Below, piece after piece: positions 55,396-64,000 of a DNA stretch of 64,000 bases. The stretch covers positions 124,001-188,000 of the forward strand of contig JANFAH010000014.1 of NCBI GenBank assembly GCA_024663395.1, in the 5' to 3' direction. The position numbers were made by a program, and so were the translations under genes. The notes below the pieces were generated by a model. It did no database searches and was not told the DNA's origin. It saw only the letters and a program-made list of their open reading frames with translations. Origin of the DNA: Pisolithus tinctorius (Eukaryota > Basidiomycota > Agaricomycetes > Boletales > Pisolithaceae). Position 1 is the first letter of the stretch, and each line of letters begins with the position of its first letter.

Positions 55396-56380
55396 ATGGC
55401 AACCAAGACTCGATTCCAACCTCCCTGTGGCCATTCTGCCACAAACCCTGACTCTGCCTCAGCCAGTGGGGCTTGCCATGAGACAGCACTAGCTGCCTTG
55501 GGCACCACTAGGCATTCTCCTAGGTCCATCAGCCCTTTCAGGGGCTTCTCAGCCTGCACATCCAATACCCCTACTCCACGTTGCCCTGTTGCCCCCATCC
55601 CTGGCGGTGACCCTGGGGATGAAGGGCCAGACTATGATGACAATAATAACCCAGGCAATGATGACCCCAGCAATGGGCCCAGTGACAACAATCTGGATGA
55701 TGATGATCCGGAGGACAAACTGGACTTCCCAGATCTGGACACCAAACCCACGGTTGCAGTCTTCGATAACCTTGCATCAGCCATCAAACTGTTGGCTCTC
55801 AATGCCCACACTAGTCCTGAATCCTCAAGCAGGACCAAGCTGCATGAGCCTGACACTTTTGATGGCACTGATCCCAAGAAGCTCCGTGCTTTCTTTATTC
55901 AGTGCGAGCTCAATTTCCAAGACCATCCCCGGGCTTTTAGGACCAACCACACCAAGGTCATCTTTGCCCAGTCCTACCTCAAAGGCATGGCCCTTGAGTG
56001 GTTTGAGCTGGACTTGCTCAGGCTCGACAACCCCAATGACCGGCCTCTCTGGATGGACTCCTGGAAGGAGTTTGTCCTAGAGTTGCAAACCACCTTTGGC
56101 CCCCATGACCCGGTTGCTGACGCTGAGAGCCAACTCGACCACTTGCACATGAAGGATAGCCAGCGCATCAACAAGTATGTAGTTGACTTTAATTGGCTTG
56201 CTTTGCAAGTCCAAGGCTACAGAGACAGTGCGCTGTGCCATCATTTCTATTCCGGCCTCCCAGACCGAATCAAGGATGAGGTCTGTCGGGTTGGCAAGCC
56301 CTGGACACTTCACAAGCTTCACCACCTTGCCCAAGAAATAGATGCGCACTATTGGGAGCACAAAGAAGAAGTCCAAAGGG
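55396..56380 (+). CDS. G4 Gag, N-terminal 328 codons, cut by G5
   Basis: MATKTRFQPPCGHSATNPDS through an Asp/Asn-rich linker to TFDGTDPKKLRAFFIQCELN, YLKGMALEWFELDLLRL, FYSGLPDRIKDEVCRVG and HYWEHKEEVQR, where the G5 LTR begins. The frame is open to that point, unlike G1 Gag. Gag forms the virus-like particle; the zinc knuckle and everything after it lie beyond G5. Confidence 0.85.
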
Positions 56381-57097
56381 TGTCATAACCGTGCGTTTGT
56401 CATAAGTCTTTGCTCACTCCGCATCCCTTTCCGCCGGTCATCCGCTCACTCCGCACCAACTCCGCCCAACTTCTGTTGGTTGCGAACCATCTCCACTCCG
56501 ACTGCTGTCGGACTTGTGTTGCCCTCCTACCGGACCGAGCGGTCCGTTCTCTGAGGGGTCATGTGACTACCTTCGCAGTCAGGTACTCCGCGGCGCGCTC
56601 ACCGCGTGGTCCAGCGCCTGGACTGTTTCCTTTCTGTATGTTCTGTGTTACCCGTTTGTATGTCCTCCGTCTACCCCTTCATTCGTCGTCCAGGAAATTT
56701 TACTTGAAAACTTACGAGTCTCCGTATGTCAGTTCCGATTCCGATTACTGTACCTCCATAGTAGTATAAAAACATGTACTGTACTCCGCTGTTCTTCAGT
56801 ACGAATATCAACTTAGTTCCTACTCCCTCTGATTCCGTCTTTCTGTCTGTCGGAGTTATCTCCGAACTCTCCGTCTGTACTCTCCCTCTGAAATACGAGG
56901 GCTGAGATCGTGCAAGGGGGTAGCGCACGAGCTAAACCCGACGCCCTCACTCCGCTCCGCCTTTGTCTCGGCGGTCTTCGTTCCTGCCGACACTCCGCTA
57001 GTCGGAGTTCTGTCTCTGTGCGTCGGACTTGCTTCCGAACCCCTCTCTAGGACCTTATATAGCGTCGGAGTTGGTCGGAGTAGGCCCGGACTTGACA
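56381..57097 (+). repeat. G5 5' LTR
   Basis: 717 nt, TGTCATAACC...CTTGACA. Palindrome CGGACCGAGCGGTCCG at 56531-56546; TATAAAA near 56765; predicted start AGTACGAATAT at 56798-56808. Confidence 0.88.
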
Positions 57098-57099
57098 GT

Positions 57100-57110
57100 A
57101 TATTCGTACT
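57100..57110 (+). promoter_or_regulatory. G5 self-primer site, co-varied
   Basis: ATATTCGTACT, two bases inside the LTR end, is the exact 11-nt complement of AGTACGAATAT at 56798-56808, about 33 nt after the TATA box. Both sides differ from the G1/G4 pair in a matched way. Confidence 0.7.
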
Positions 57111-57158
57111 CGCACTTGTACGATCTCCTTTTCTGTCTTCCAAAAAACTTACACCGTT

Positions 57159-60100
57159 ATGAGAACTCGAGCTCAATCCCAAAGAGAGGTCGCCGAGAAC
57201 CTCGCTGTAGCGCTAGCCAATCCGCGTCGACTTCCTTCCGTCGTCGAACAGTTCCAATCTTTCTCCGCTCGACGCCGCTCTCGCGCTGAAGGCGAAAGCA
57301 CTTCGCAAGCTGGTCGCTCCGACCTCCACCCAACAACTTTCCATACTCCGTCTCCTCGTAACCGAGGTGATGGACCCGACCCCGACCCTGATTATCCTGA
57401 TGGTGATCCTGACGGCGGGGGCAGCGGTGACGGGGATAACCCCGAGGGCCCGGCTGAGCCACCGGAGGATCCCCTCGTAGCTCTTGCTAGAGCTGTCCAT
57501 GCGCTTGCGCGGTCTAGTTCGCGCACTGGGGACTCCGCTCCGAAAACCAAAGTCCGCGAGCCCGACACCTTCGACGGCTCCGACCCTAAGAAACTCCGCG
57601 AGTTCCTCGTACAATGCGAGCTGAACTTCCAAGACCGCCCTCGCGCATTCCGCTCCGACAGAGCAAAGGTTACCTTCGCTCAATCTTATCTTAAGGGTAT
57701 GGCCCTGGCTTGGTTCGAGCCAGATTTGCTAAACCCCGACAACTATGACCGCCCGCTCTGGATGGACGACTACCATGAGTTCTTACAAGAACTCACAACT
57801 AACTTCGGTCCGCATGATGCCATAGCGGATGCCGTCCAACAACTCGAGAACCTAACTATGAAGGATGGGTCTCGAATCACTAAATACGTCGTGGAGTTCA
57901 ATCGCTGGGCTTCACAGGTCAAGGACTACGGTGTCGGTGCACTCCGCCACCGCTTCTATAGCGGACTTCCAGACCGCATCAAAGACGAGATCGCTCGCCG
58001 TCGGTAAGCCTTCTACCCTCGCACAACTCCGCGAACTCGCCCAGACCATCGATGCGCGCTACTGGGAGCGCAAAGCAGAAATCTCGCGCACCACCAAGTC
58101 CGCCTCCGACAAGTCGCAGTCCTCAAACTCCGACAACAAAAGTAAATCGTCGTCCTCCGCCTCCGCTCCGAAGTCCGACGCCAAGGGCAAGGGCGGGCGG
58201 AAAGACCCGCCCAGGCCCGACGCGTCCAAGTCCGATATTGCCCACCTTCTGGGTAAAGATGGCAAACTCACCTCCGCTGAGCGCCAGCGCAGGATGAAGA
58301 ACAACCTCTGCCTCTTCTGTGGCGAGGCTGGCCATTCCGCCAAGGACTGTCCCAAGTCCACCTCTCGCGCAGCCAAAGCCCGTGCAGCTACGGCTGAAAC
58401 TCCGCCTACTCCGCCTGCGGAGAAGGCAGAGTCAAAAATTAGTCCGCTCCTCCAGGGAGCTCGCACAGCCTGGAGGAAGCGTTGAACCCAACTGTGCGCC
58501 ACCGGACATCCGACTCAACGCGTCCGCTCTTTCTAGTCCCAACTCTTTACTTCCGTCTGTAACTCTTCCGGATTATTCTGTTGATACTGTTTCTGCGTTG
58601 ATCGATTCCGGCTCTTCTCATTGTTTCGTAGACCCGTCTATAATCAAAAAATATGACATTCCTGTCTCCTCCGTTTCTCCGCCAGTTCCGCTCCGCTTGT
58701 TTGATGGTAGTACCAATGCTGTCATTTCCCAAGAAGTAGATCTTTCCCTCCGCTTTCCTTCCGGCGGTGTCAGTTCTGCTTCGTTTTATGTTACTCCGTT
58801 GGATTCTTCTTGTTCGCTGGTATTAGGACACAACTGGCTCACCCGCTTCAATCCGTCGATTGACTGGGTACTGGGCAGTGTGTCGTTCAAACCACCGCTA
58901 CAGGGAATGCCGACGCCCCAGGCGCCTTCGTCACCTTCCGTTGCGACCTCCGCTCCGGATCCGACACCCTCCGCTCCGTTTGCAGCTCCGACTGCATCTC
59001 CGACCGACTCGCCGCGCTCCGCTCCGCTCGTCTCACTCATCAGTGCTGCTGCGTATGTCAGAGCCTGTGCTCTCCCTGGCTCTAGACAGTTCCGCTTGCA
59101 ACTCTCCGCTGATGATGTGAAGCTTCGTGCGTCCTCCGCTTCATCTCCGCCTCCTGACCTCTCCTCGGTTCCTTCTGAGTATCACGAGTTTGCCGACGTC
59201 TTTAGCAAAGACAAGGCCACTGAACTTCCGCCACACCGCTCGTTCGATCTCAAGATCGACCTCGAGGAAGGAGCTTCTCCGCCCATTGGCACGATCTACT
59301 CTCTTTCTCTGCCAGAGCTTGAAGCTCTCCGCACCTTCATTGACGAGCATCTTGGCTACGGTTTCATCAAGCAGTCCACCTCCGCTCACGGTGCCCCTGT
59401 CCTCTTCGTGAAGAAGAAGGACGGTTCACTCCGCCTCTGCGTTGATTATCGAGGACTCAATAAAATCACGAAAAAAGACCGCTATCCGCTGCCGCTCATC
59501 TCCGACCTACTCGACTCCCCAAGCCGCGCTAAAGTCTATACCAAGATCGACCTCCGCCATGCCTATCATCTAGTCCGCATCGCAGACGGAGATGAATGGA
59601 AAAACAGCATTCCGCACTCGTTATGGTTCTTACGAGTGGCGGGTAATGCCGTTCGGTCTGACTAATGCGCCTGCGGCCTTCCAGCGGTTTGTTAATAGCA
59701 TCTTTGCAGACATGCTCGATGTCTGCGTCGTGGTATACCTCGATGACATCTTAATCTATTCGCAGGACATGGAGTCGCATCGCGAACACGTAAAAGAGGT
59801 ACTCCGCCGCCTTCGAAAGCATGGTCTTTATGCCAAGCCAGAGAAGTGCGAGTTCCACTCCGACTCCGTCGAGTACCTCGGTTATGTTCTTTCTCCCTCC
59901 GGTCTCACCATGTCCGCTGAGAAGGTTCAGGCAGTCCGCAACTGGCCTGAGCCGCGGAAGGTGCGAGACATCCAGTCTTTCCTTGGTTTCGCAAATTTCT
60001 ATAGACGATTCATTAATAACTACTCCGACATCGTCGTTCCGCTCACTCGCCTCACGCGAAAGGGTGCTCCTTGGAACTTTTCCGAGGAGTGCCGCTCCGC

Positions 60101-62159
60101 CTTCCTCCGCCTGAAGGATGCCTTCAGCTCCGCCCCTATTCTCACTCACTGGGTCCCTGACGCTCCGCTTACAGTGGAAACCGACGCCTCCGACTATGCC
60201 ATTGCTGGCATTTTGTCGATCACCTGCTCCGACGGTGAACTCCGCCCAGTCGCTTTCTACTCCCGCACCATGACCGCGCCAGAACTCAATTATGATACCC
60301 ACGACAAGGAGCTGTTGGCCATCTTCGAGGCCTTCCGCCATTGGCGGCATTACTTAGAAGGCTCCGCCTTACCTGTCGACGTGGTGACGGACCACAAAAA
60401 CCTTGAGTACTTTTCCACCTCTAAGGTTCTCACCCGTCGACAGGCCCGCTGGTCGGAGTACCTTTCCCAGTTTAATCTTTCCATCCGCTTCCGACCTGGC
60501 CGCTTAGGAGCCAAACCCGACGCACTTACGCGACGTTGGGACGTCTACCCAAAAGGGGGGGATAGGGACTATGTGCAGGTAAATCCTCACAATCTCCGCC
60601 CTATGTTTACACAGGAGCAACTCGCGTCGTCCCTCCGTACCACCACCCTCATGGCACCTGTGCTCCGCGCCGCCATGGTCTTCGATGTTGAGTGCTTGCA
60701 CTCCGACATCATCTCCGCCCTACCATCCGATCCTGTCTCCGCCAGCCATCTTCCAACTCCGACTAAGCCTCGGTGGTCCCTGGACTCCGACGGTCTACTC
60801 CGCCTTGACGATCGTATCTTTGTCCCTGACATTGATGACCTCCGCCTTCGAGTGCTTCGGTTCAAGCATGACCATCCTCTAGCAGGCCATTTCGGGCAAA
60901 ACCGCACCCTAGAACTCGTCCGCAGGGACTACGTGTGGCCCAACCTCTGCTCCGACGTGAAAGAATACGTCAGGTCTTGCACCGCCTGTGGACGGAGCAA
61001 AACTCCGCGTCACCGCCCTTATGGTCTACTGAAGCAACTCCCCGTCCCAGAGAGACCTTGGAACTCCATCTCCATGGACTTCATCGAACACCTCCCCAAC
61101 TCCGATGGCTACTCCGCCATACTCGTGGTAGTGGACCGCCTCTCAAAGCAAGCGGTGTTCATCCCCACCCACGACTCCGTCACCTCCGCCGAACTCGCTA
61201 AGCTCTTCCTGACCCATGTCTTCTCCAAGCACGGAGTACCAGCTAATGTCACCTCCGACAGAGGTCCTGAGTTTGTCTCGCACTTCTTCCGCTCTCTAGG
61301 AAAGGCCCTTAATATGCGTCTTCACTTCACTTCGGGTTACCACCCAGAAGGCGATGGCCAGACCGAGCGAACAAACCAGACTCTCGAGCAGTACCTTCGT
61401 GTCTACTGTAACTACCAACAAGACAACTGGGCTGAGCTGTTACCTCTAGCGGAGTTCGCCTTCAACAACGCACCAAGTGCGACAACTGGAGTTTCTCCCT
61501 TCTTCGCTAACAAGGGTTACCATCCAAACCTGTCTGTGATCCCTGACCAGGACTTCACCTCTCCGAGGGCTCACGATTATGTCGTCGAGCTCTCCGCCCT
61601 TCATGACTTCCTCCGCTCCGAAATGTCCGCCGCTCAACAGCGCTACCAGGGTCCAGCAGATGCTAGACGCATACCTCCGCCTGAGTTCAAGGTCGGAGAA
61701 CAGGCCTACGTCAAAGCCAAGTACTTCCGCTCCACTCGTCCTTCGGAAAAACTCTCCGAAAAGTACTTAGGTCCGTTCACCATCCTGGCCAGGCCAGGTA
61801 CGCATTCTGTCACCCTTAAGCTCCCTGACTCTATGCGCTCGGTACATCCGGTCTTCCATGTCTCACAACTGGAAGCCGCAGCGGCTAACCCTTTCCCAAA
61901 CCGACAACAACCTCCGCCTCCGCCAGTAGATGTCGATGGTGACCTTGAGTACGAAGTATCAGAGATACTCGACTCTAAGGTGGACCGCCGTCGCCGCCAT
62001 TGTCAACTCTTGTATCTAGTCCGCTGGGCTGGTTACGAGAACACCGACGAAGAAACCTCTTGGGTGCTTGCAACCGAGCTGGATCACGCTTCTGACATAG
62101 TGTCCGCTTTCCATGAACGCTATCCACACAAACCTGGCCCGTATCAACCTCCGCCATAA
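57159..62159 (+). pseudogene. G5 Gag-Pol polyprotein, three single-base insertions
   Basis: 5,001 nt; removing three extra bases gives 1,666 codons in one frame. Breaks: 57995-58001 (after KDEIAR), an A5 run at 58434-58438 and an A5 run at 59600-59604. Gag (TFDGSDPKKLREFLVQCELN), zinc knuckle [14 protein letters not shown] (58309-58350), protease [12 protein letters not shown] (DSG intact). [35 protein letters not shown], catalytic YLDDILIYS near 59735. RNase H ETDASDYAIAGILS. Integrase: HPLAGHFGQNRT...SCTACGRSK, TSDRGPEF, GDGQTERTNQTLEQYL; GPY/F YLGPFTILARPG. Chromodomain YEVSEILDSKVDRRRR to VRWAGYENTDEETSWV. From 59592 to the stop the frame is open for 855 residues. Two of three breaks are in A-runs, so sequencing error is possible. 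Confidence 0.92.
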
Positions 62160-62319
62160 TACTCCGCCTACATAAACTTCCTCCGCGGGCTAACTCCGCC
62201 TCTTACCGAACTACCTTAAGTACTTTAGAATTTTCTCCGCTTATCCGTTTCACTTCTCAGAGTCACAAGCAAAAACACAAGTCTATCTCGTAGTAGTACA
62301 AAATATACAGACTAAAGAC

Positions 62320-62347
62320 AAAAAAAAAAAAAAAAAAAAAAAAAAAA
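62320..62347 (+). repeat. A28 tract between the convergent genes of G5
   Basis: Follows Pol in its sense, before the end of the convergent gene at 62363. Same place and sense as A24 in G2. Confidence 0.85.
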
Positions 62348-62362
62348 GAAAACAAAACTACT

Positions 62363-63540
62363 TTACTCTTCCATCGCTTGTTCTCCGCCACCCTCCTGTT
62401 CTTCACCGCCTTCCTGCTCTCCTTCGACTTCTTCCTCATTATCCCCCTCCGCACCTTCGTCCGCTTCCTCTCGCTGTTCCTCCGCCGCCTCTGACTGAGG
62501 CCTTTTCCAACCTCCTCCCGCACGCTCGAGTTCAGCCAGTCTGGCTTCGCGCGCGTCTTCCCTTCTCCTCATCTCCGCCCACTCCGCCCATGCGCGGTAC
62601 ATCCCCCACTCGTCGGCAGTCCGCTCCGCTGCCTCCGCCATCCGCTCCGCTGCCTCTGCCATCCTCTCGAAGGCTGTCACGGCCTTTTCATGCGCCGCCG
62701 CATACCTCTCTGCAGCCTGCAGCTGCCGCTCCCGCTCCCACTCCGTCCACCAGGAGGAGACCCCCGAGGGTCCCTCGAGCGGCGTCTCTGGCTCCTCCTC
62801 GTCCTCTCCACCTGCCTCCCGCTCGTCGTCCGCTTCCTCCGTCTCCGTCGCTCTCTCCTTTCCCTTCCCTCGCGTCCTCTTCTTCTTCTCTCCTCGGGAA
62901 CTCCCCGTCCCTGCTCTCTTTCGCGGGGGCCCCGCCGCCGCCTCTTCCTGCGTCCAGCTGCGCGTCTTCTTTTTGTTATGGCAGGGCGCACAGGCCCTGG
63001 TTTTGCCTTGTCCTGGCTCGCACTGGCCCGCCATCAGACTCGCTGCGCAGCGGGTGCAGGGGGGCCGCCTGGTCGCGGTGGCCACCACAGAAGCCCCGGG
63101 CACCTTCTGGGCGGTGTTGACGTCGTACACCGCGCCGGTCAACCTGGAATAGAGTAAGGTCAAAAAATAATAAAAATAGCTCTCTGCCTCTGCCTCTCCG
63201 CCTCTTCCTCTGCCGCCCTCTTCTGTCGAGCCTCCTCTTCCTCTGCCGCCCTTCTCCTCTGGGCCTCCTCTTCCGCTCTCTTCTTCCGCTCCGCCTCCAA
63301 CCGCTCCTCCTCCGCCTTCCGCCTCTTGGCCTCCTCGCGCTTGGCCTTGCGCTCTGCCTCGCGCTCTCTCTCTCTCCGCTCGGCCTCCTCTCGTCGGCGC
63401 GCCTTCTCCGCGGACTTCTCTCGCTCGGTGTCGGTGGAGTCGTCGGTGAGGACGACCAGCTCTTCATCCGCGACTTGGGAGTAGTCGCGAACGTGGCCGG
63501 GGGTTGGCTGGGGGGTGTTGCTCTGGCGCTGGGAAGGCAT
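62363..63540 (-). CDS. G5 convergent accessory gene, coiled coil with cysteine cluster
   Basis: Minus strand, opposite to gag-pol. Exon 1 starts at 63540 (MPSQRQSNTPQPTPGHV), with a long Glu/Arg/Ala coiled coil (REEAERREREREAERKAKRE). Exon 2 begins near 63143 (acceptor TTCCAG) and carries CTRC-AASLMAGQ-C-...-CAPC-HNKKK, a cluster like Zn2Cys6 but with only five visible Cys. A basic stretch (KKKRTRGKGKERA), an acidic stretch, helices with repeated ERMAEAAERMAEAAERTA and an acidic end (EEEVEGEQEGGEEQEGGGEQ) follow. No clean GT donor joins the exons in frame (the text there is CAGAGAGCTATTTTT), so splicing is unresolved or damaged. Place, orientation and layout match the accessory genes of G1-G3. 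Function unknown; nucleic-acid binding inferred. Confidence 0.6.
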
Positions 63541-63700
63541 GGTGATGGGGGAAAAAAGGACGAAGGTTCGATACCCTAACACGTGTTTTTAAGCGGTACT
63601 TCGAACTCCGACGGAGCTCCGCCGCGGCTAAAGCCATCATCCTCGAGGCATCAAAATAATTTCAAATGATCAACTCGTGTTGATCTCGTCCCGTACATGT

Positions 63701-63735
63701 GGCCTTCAGGGGTTCAGGCCCTAAGGGGGGGGCAC
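63701..63735 (+). promoter_or_regulatory. G5 conserved 3' hairpin and purine tract
   Basis: Stem GGCCT/AGGCC with loop TCAGGGGTTC (63701-63720), then CTAAGGGGGGGGGCAC before the LTR. The loop differs by one base from G1, while the stem is unrelated but paired. Confidence 0.6.
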
Positions 63736-64000
63736 TGTCATAACCGTGCGTTCGTCATAAGTCTTTGCTCACTCCGCATCCCTTTCCGCCGGTCATCCGC
63801 TCACTCCGCACCAACTCCGCCCAACTTCTGTTGGTTGCGAACCATCTCCGCTCCGACTGCTGTCGGACTTGTGTTGCCCTCCTACCGGACCGAGCGGTCC
63901 GTTCTCTGAGGGGTCATGTGACTACCTTCGCAGTCAGGTACTCCGCGGCGCGCTCACCGCGTGGTCCAGCGCCTGGACTGTTTCCTTTTCTGTATGTTCT
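63736..64000 (+). repeat. G5 3' LTR, partial
   Basis: First 265 nt, TGTCATAACCGTGCG..., cut by the window end. Confidence 0.93.

Larger units (their letters stand above)
54830..56380 (+). mobile_element. G4: gypsy element of the G1 family, interrupted in gag by G5
   Basis: Plus orientation. 5' LTR 54830-55357 (TGTCATAG...CTTGACA), self-primer site, then gag from 55396, cut at 56380 where G5 begins. The remainder must lie beyond the right edge. Confidence 0.9.
56381..64000 (+). mobile_element. G5: Ty3/gypsy chromovirus, nearly intact, runs off right edge
   Basis: 5' LTR 56381-57097, self-primer site, Gag-Pol 57159-62159, A28 tract, convergent accessory gene 63540-62363, hairpin and purine tract, 3' LTR from 63736. 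The visible 265 nt of the 3' LTR differ from the 5' LTR by two substitutions (both CpG transitions) and one T indel, so the insertion is recent. It lies in G4 gag. CTCCG/CGGAG words fill the element. Confidence 0.93.

Noticed and set aside
58434..58438. Programmed frameshift at AAAAA between gag and pol of G5
   Set aside because: An identical A5 break occurs inside RT (59600-59604), where no programmed shift is expected, and the sister G1 order implies a single frame; an indel or read error is simpler.
62320..62347. Poly-A tail of a processed pseudogene or LINE
   Set aside because: It lies inside an LTR element with no target duplication around it, and G2 has the same feature.
62590..63120. 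176-codon Pro/Ser-rich plus-strand frame
   Set aside because: Mirror of the Glu/Arg-rich convergent gene of G5; composition artefact.

Overview
The window looks like a chromosomal segment of an Agaricomycete (mushroom-type basidiomycete). Genes are interrupted by short GT-AG introns of about 47-81 nt, the cellular genes belong to families I know from that group, and most of the window is LTR retrotransposon. Identifications rest on motifs read by eye; no database was searched. LEFT ARM (1-15787), cellular DNA: the 5' part of a mitochondrial tRNA-modification gene (MTO1/GidA type, minus strand, running off the left edge); two tandem, intact, six-exon secreted FAD oxidases of the berberine-bridge type (1839-3896 and 6046-8099, minus strand); a broken partial copy of the Msb1-like gene between them; a plus-strand gene of a basidiomycete family that has lost a conserved block (8245-10535); and an intact Msb1/Mug8-type gene (11905-14205). 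MIDDLE (15788-39937): one Ty3/gypsy element, G1 (minus strand, target duplication GTTCC), holds a Ty1/copia element C1 in its 3' LTR (16142-21512, ACGGA), a second gypsy element G2 in an accessory gene (22760-33200, TCGG), and a mosaic LTR in its reverse transcriptase (36107-36899). RIGHT (39938-64000): unassigned DNA with a 65-bp minisatellite and an old LTR; a solo G1-family LTR (43657-54201, ATAAA) split by gypsy element G3 (44015-54027, CCGG); then gypsy element G4 (from 54830), broken in gag by gypsy element G5 (56381 to past the right edge). The gypsy elements form two lineages. G1/G4/G5 have one Gag-Pol frame, an apparently self-primed start of reverse transcription (10-11 nt of the predicted RNA 5' end pairs with the site next to the LTR, and the two sides co-vary between families), and, where the 3' end of pol is visible (G1, G5), a chromodomain. 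G2/G3 have separate gag and pol joined at a conserved GGGTTTT-stop frameshift site, and a shared tRNA-type primer site. The most unusual feature is a convergent gene on the opposite strand between pol and the 3' LTR, seen in both lineages (G1, G2, G3, G5). It encodes an acidic or coiled-coil protein with a Zn2Cys6-like cysteine cluster and, in G1-G3, contains ordinary introns. Elements also carry short CGG-containing words spread over coding and non-coding DNA (CGGAATT in G2, CTCCG in G5) and CGG palindromes in their LTRs. All 26 substitutions I count between paired LTRs are CpG transitions. My proposal, which is inference, is that the convergent genes encode element-specific DNA-binding regulators or anti-silencing factors acting against CpG methylation.
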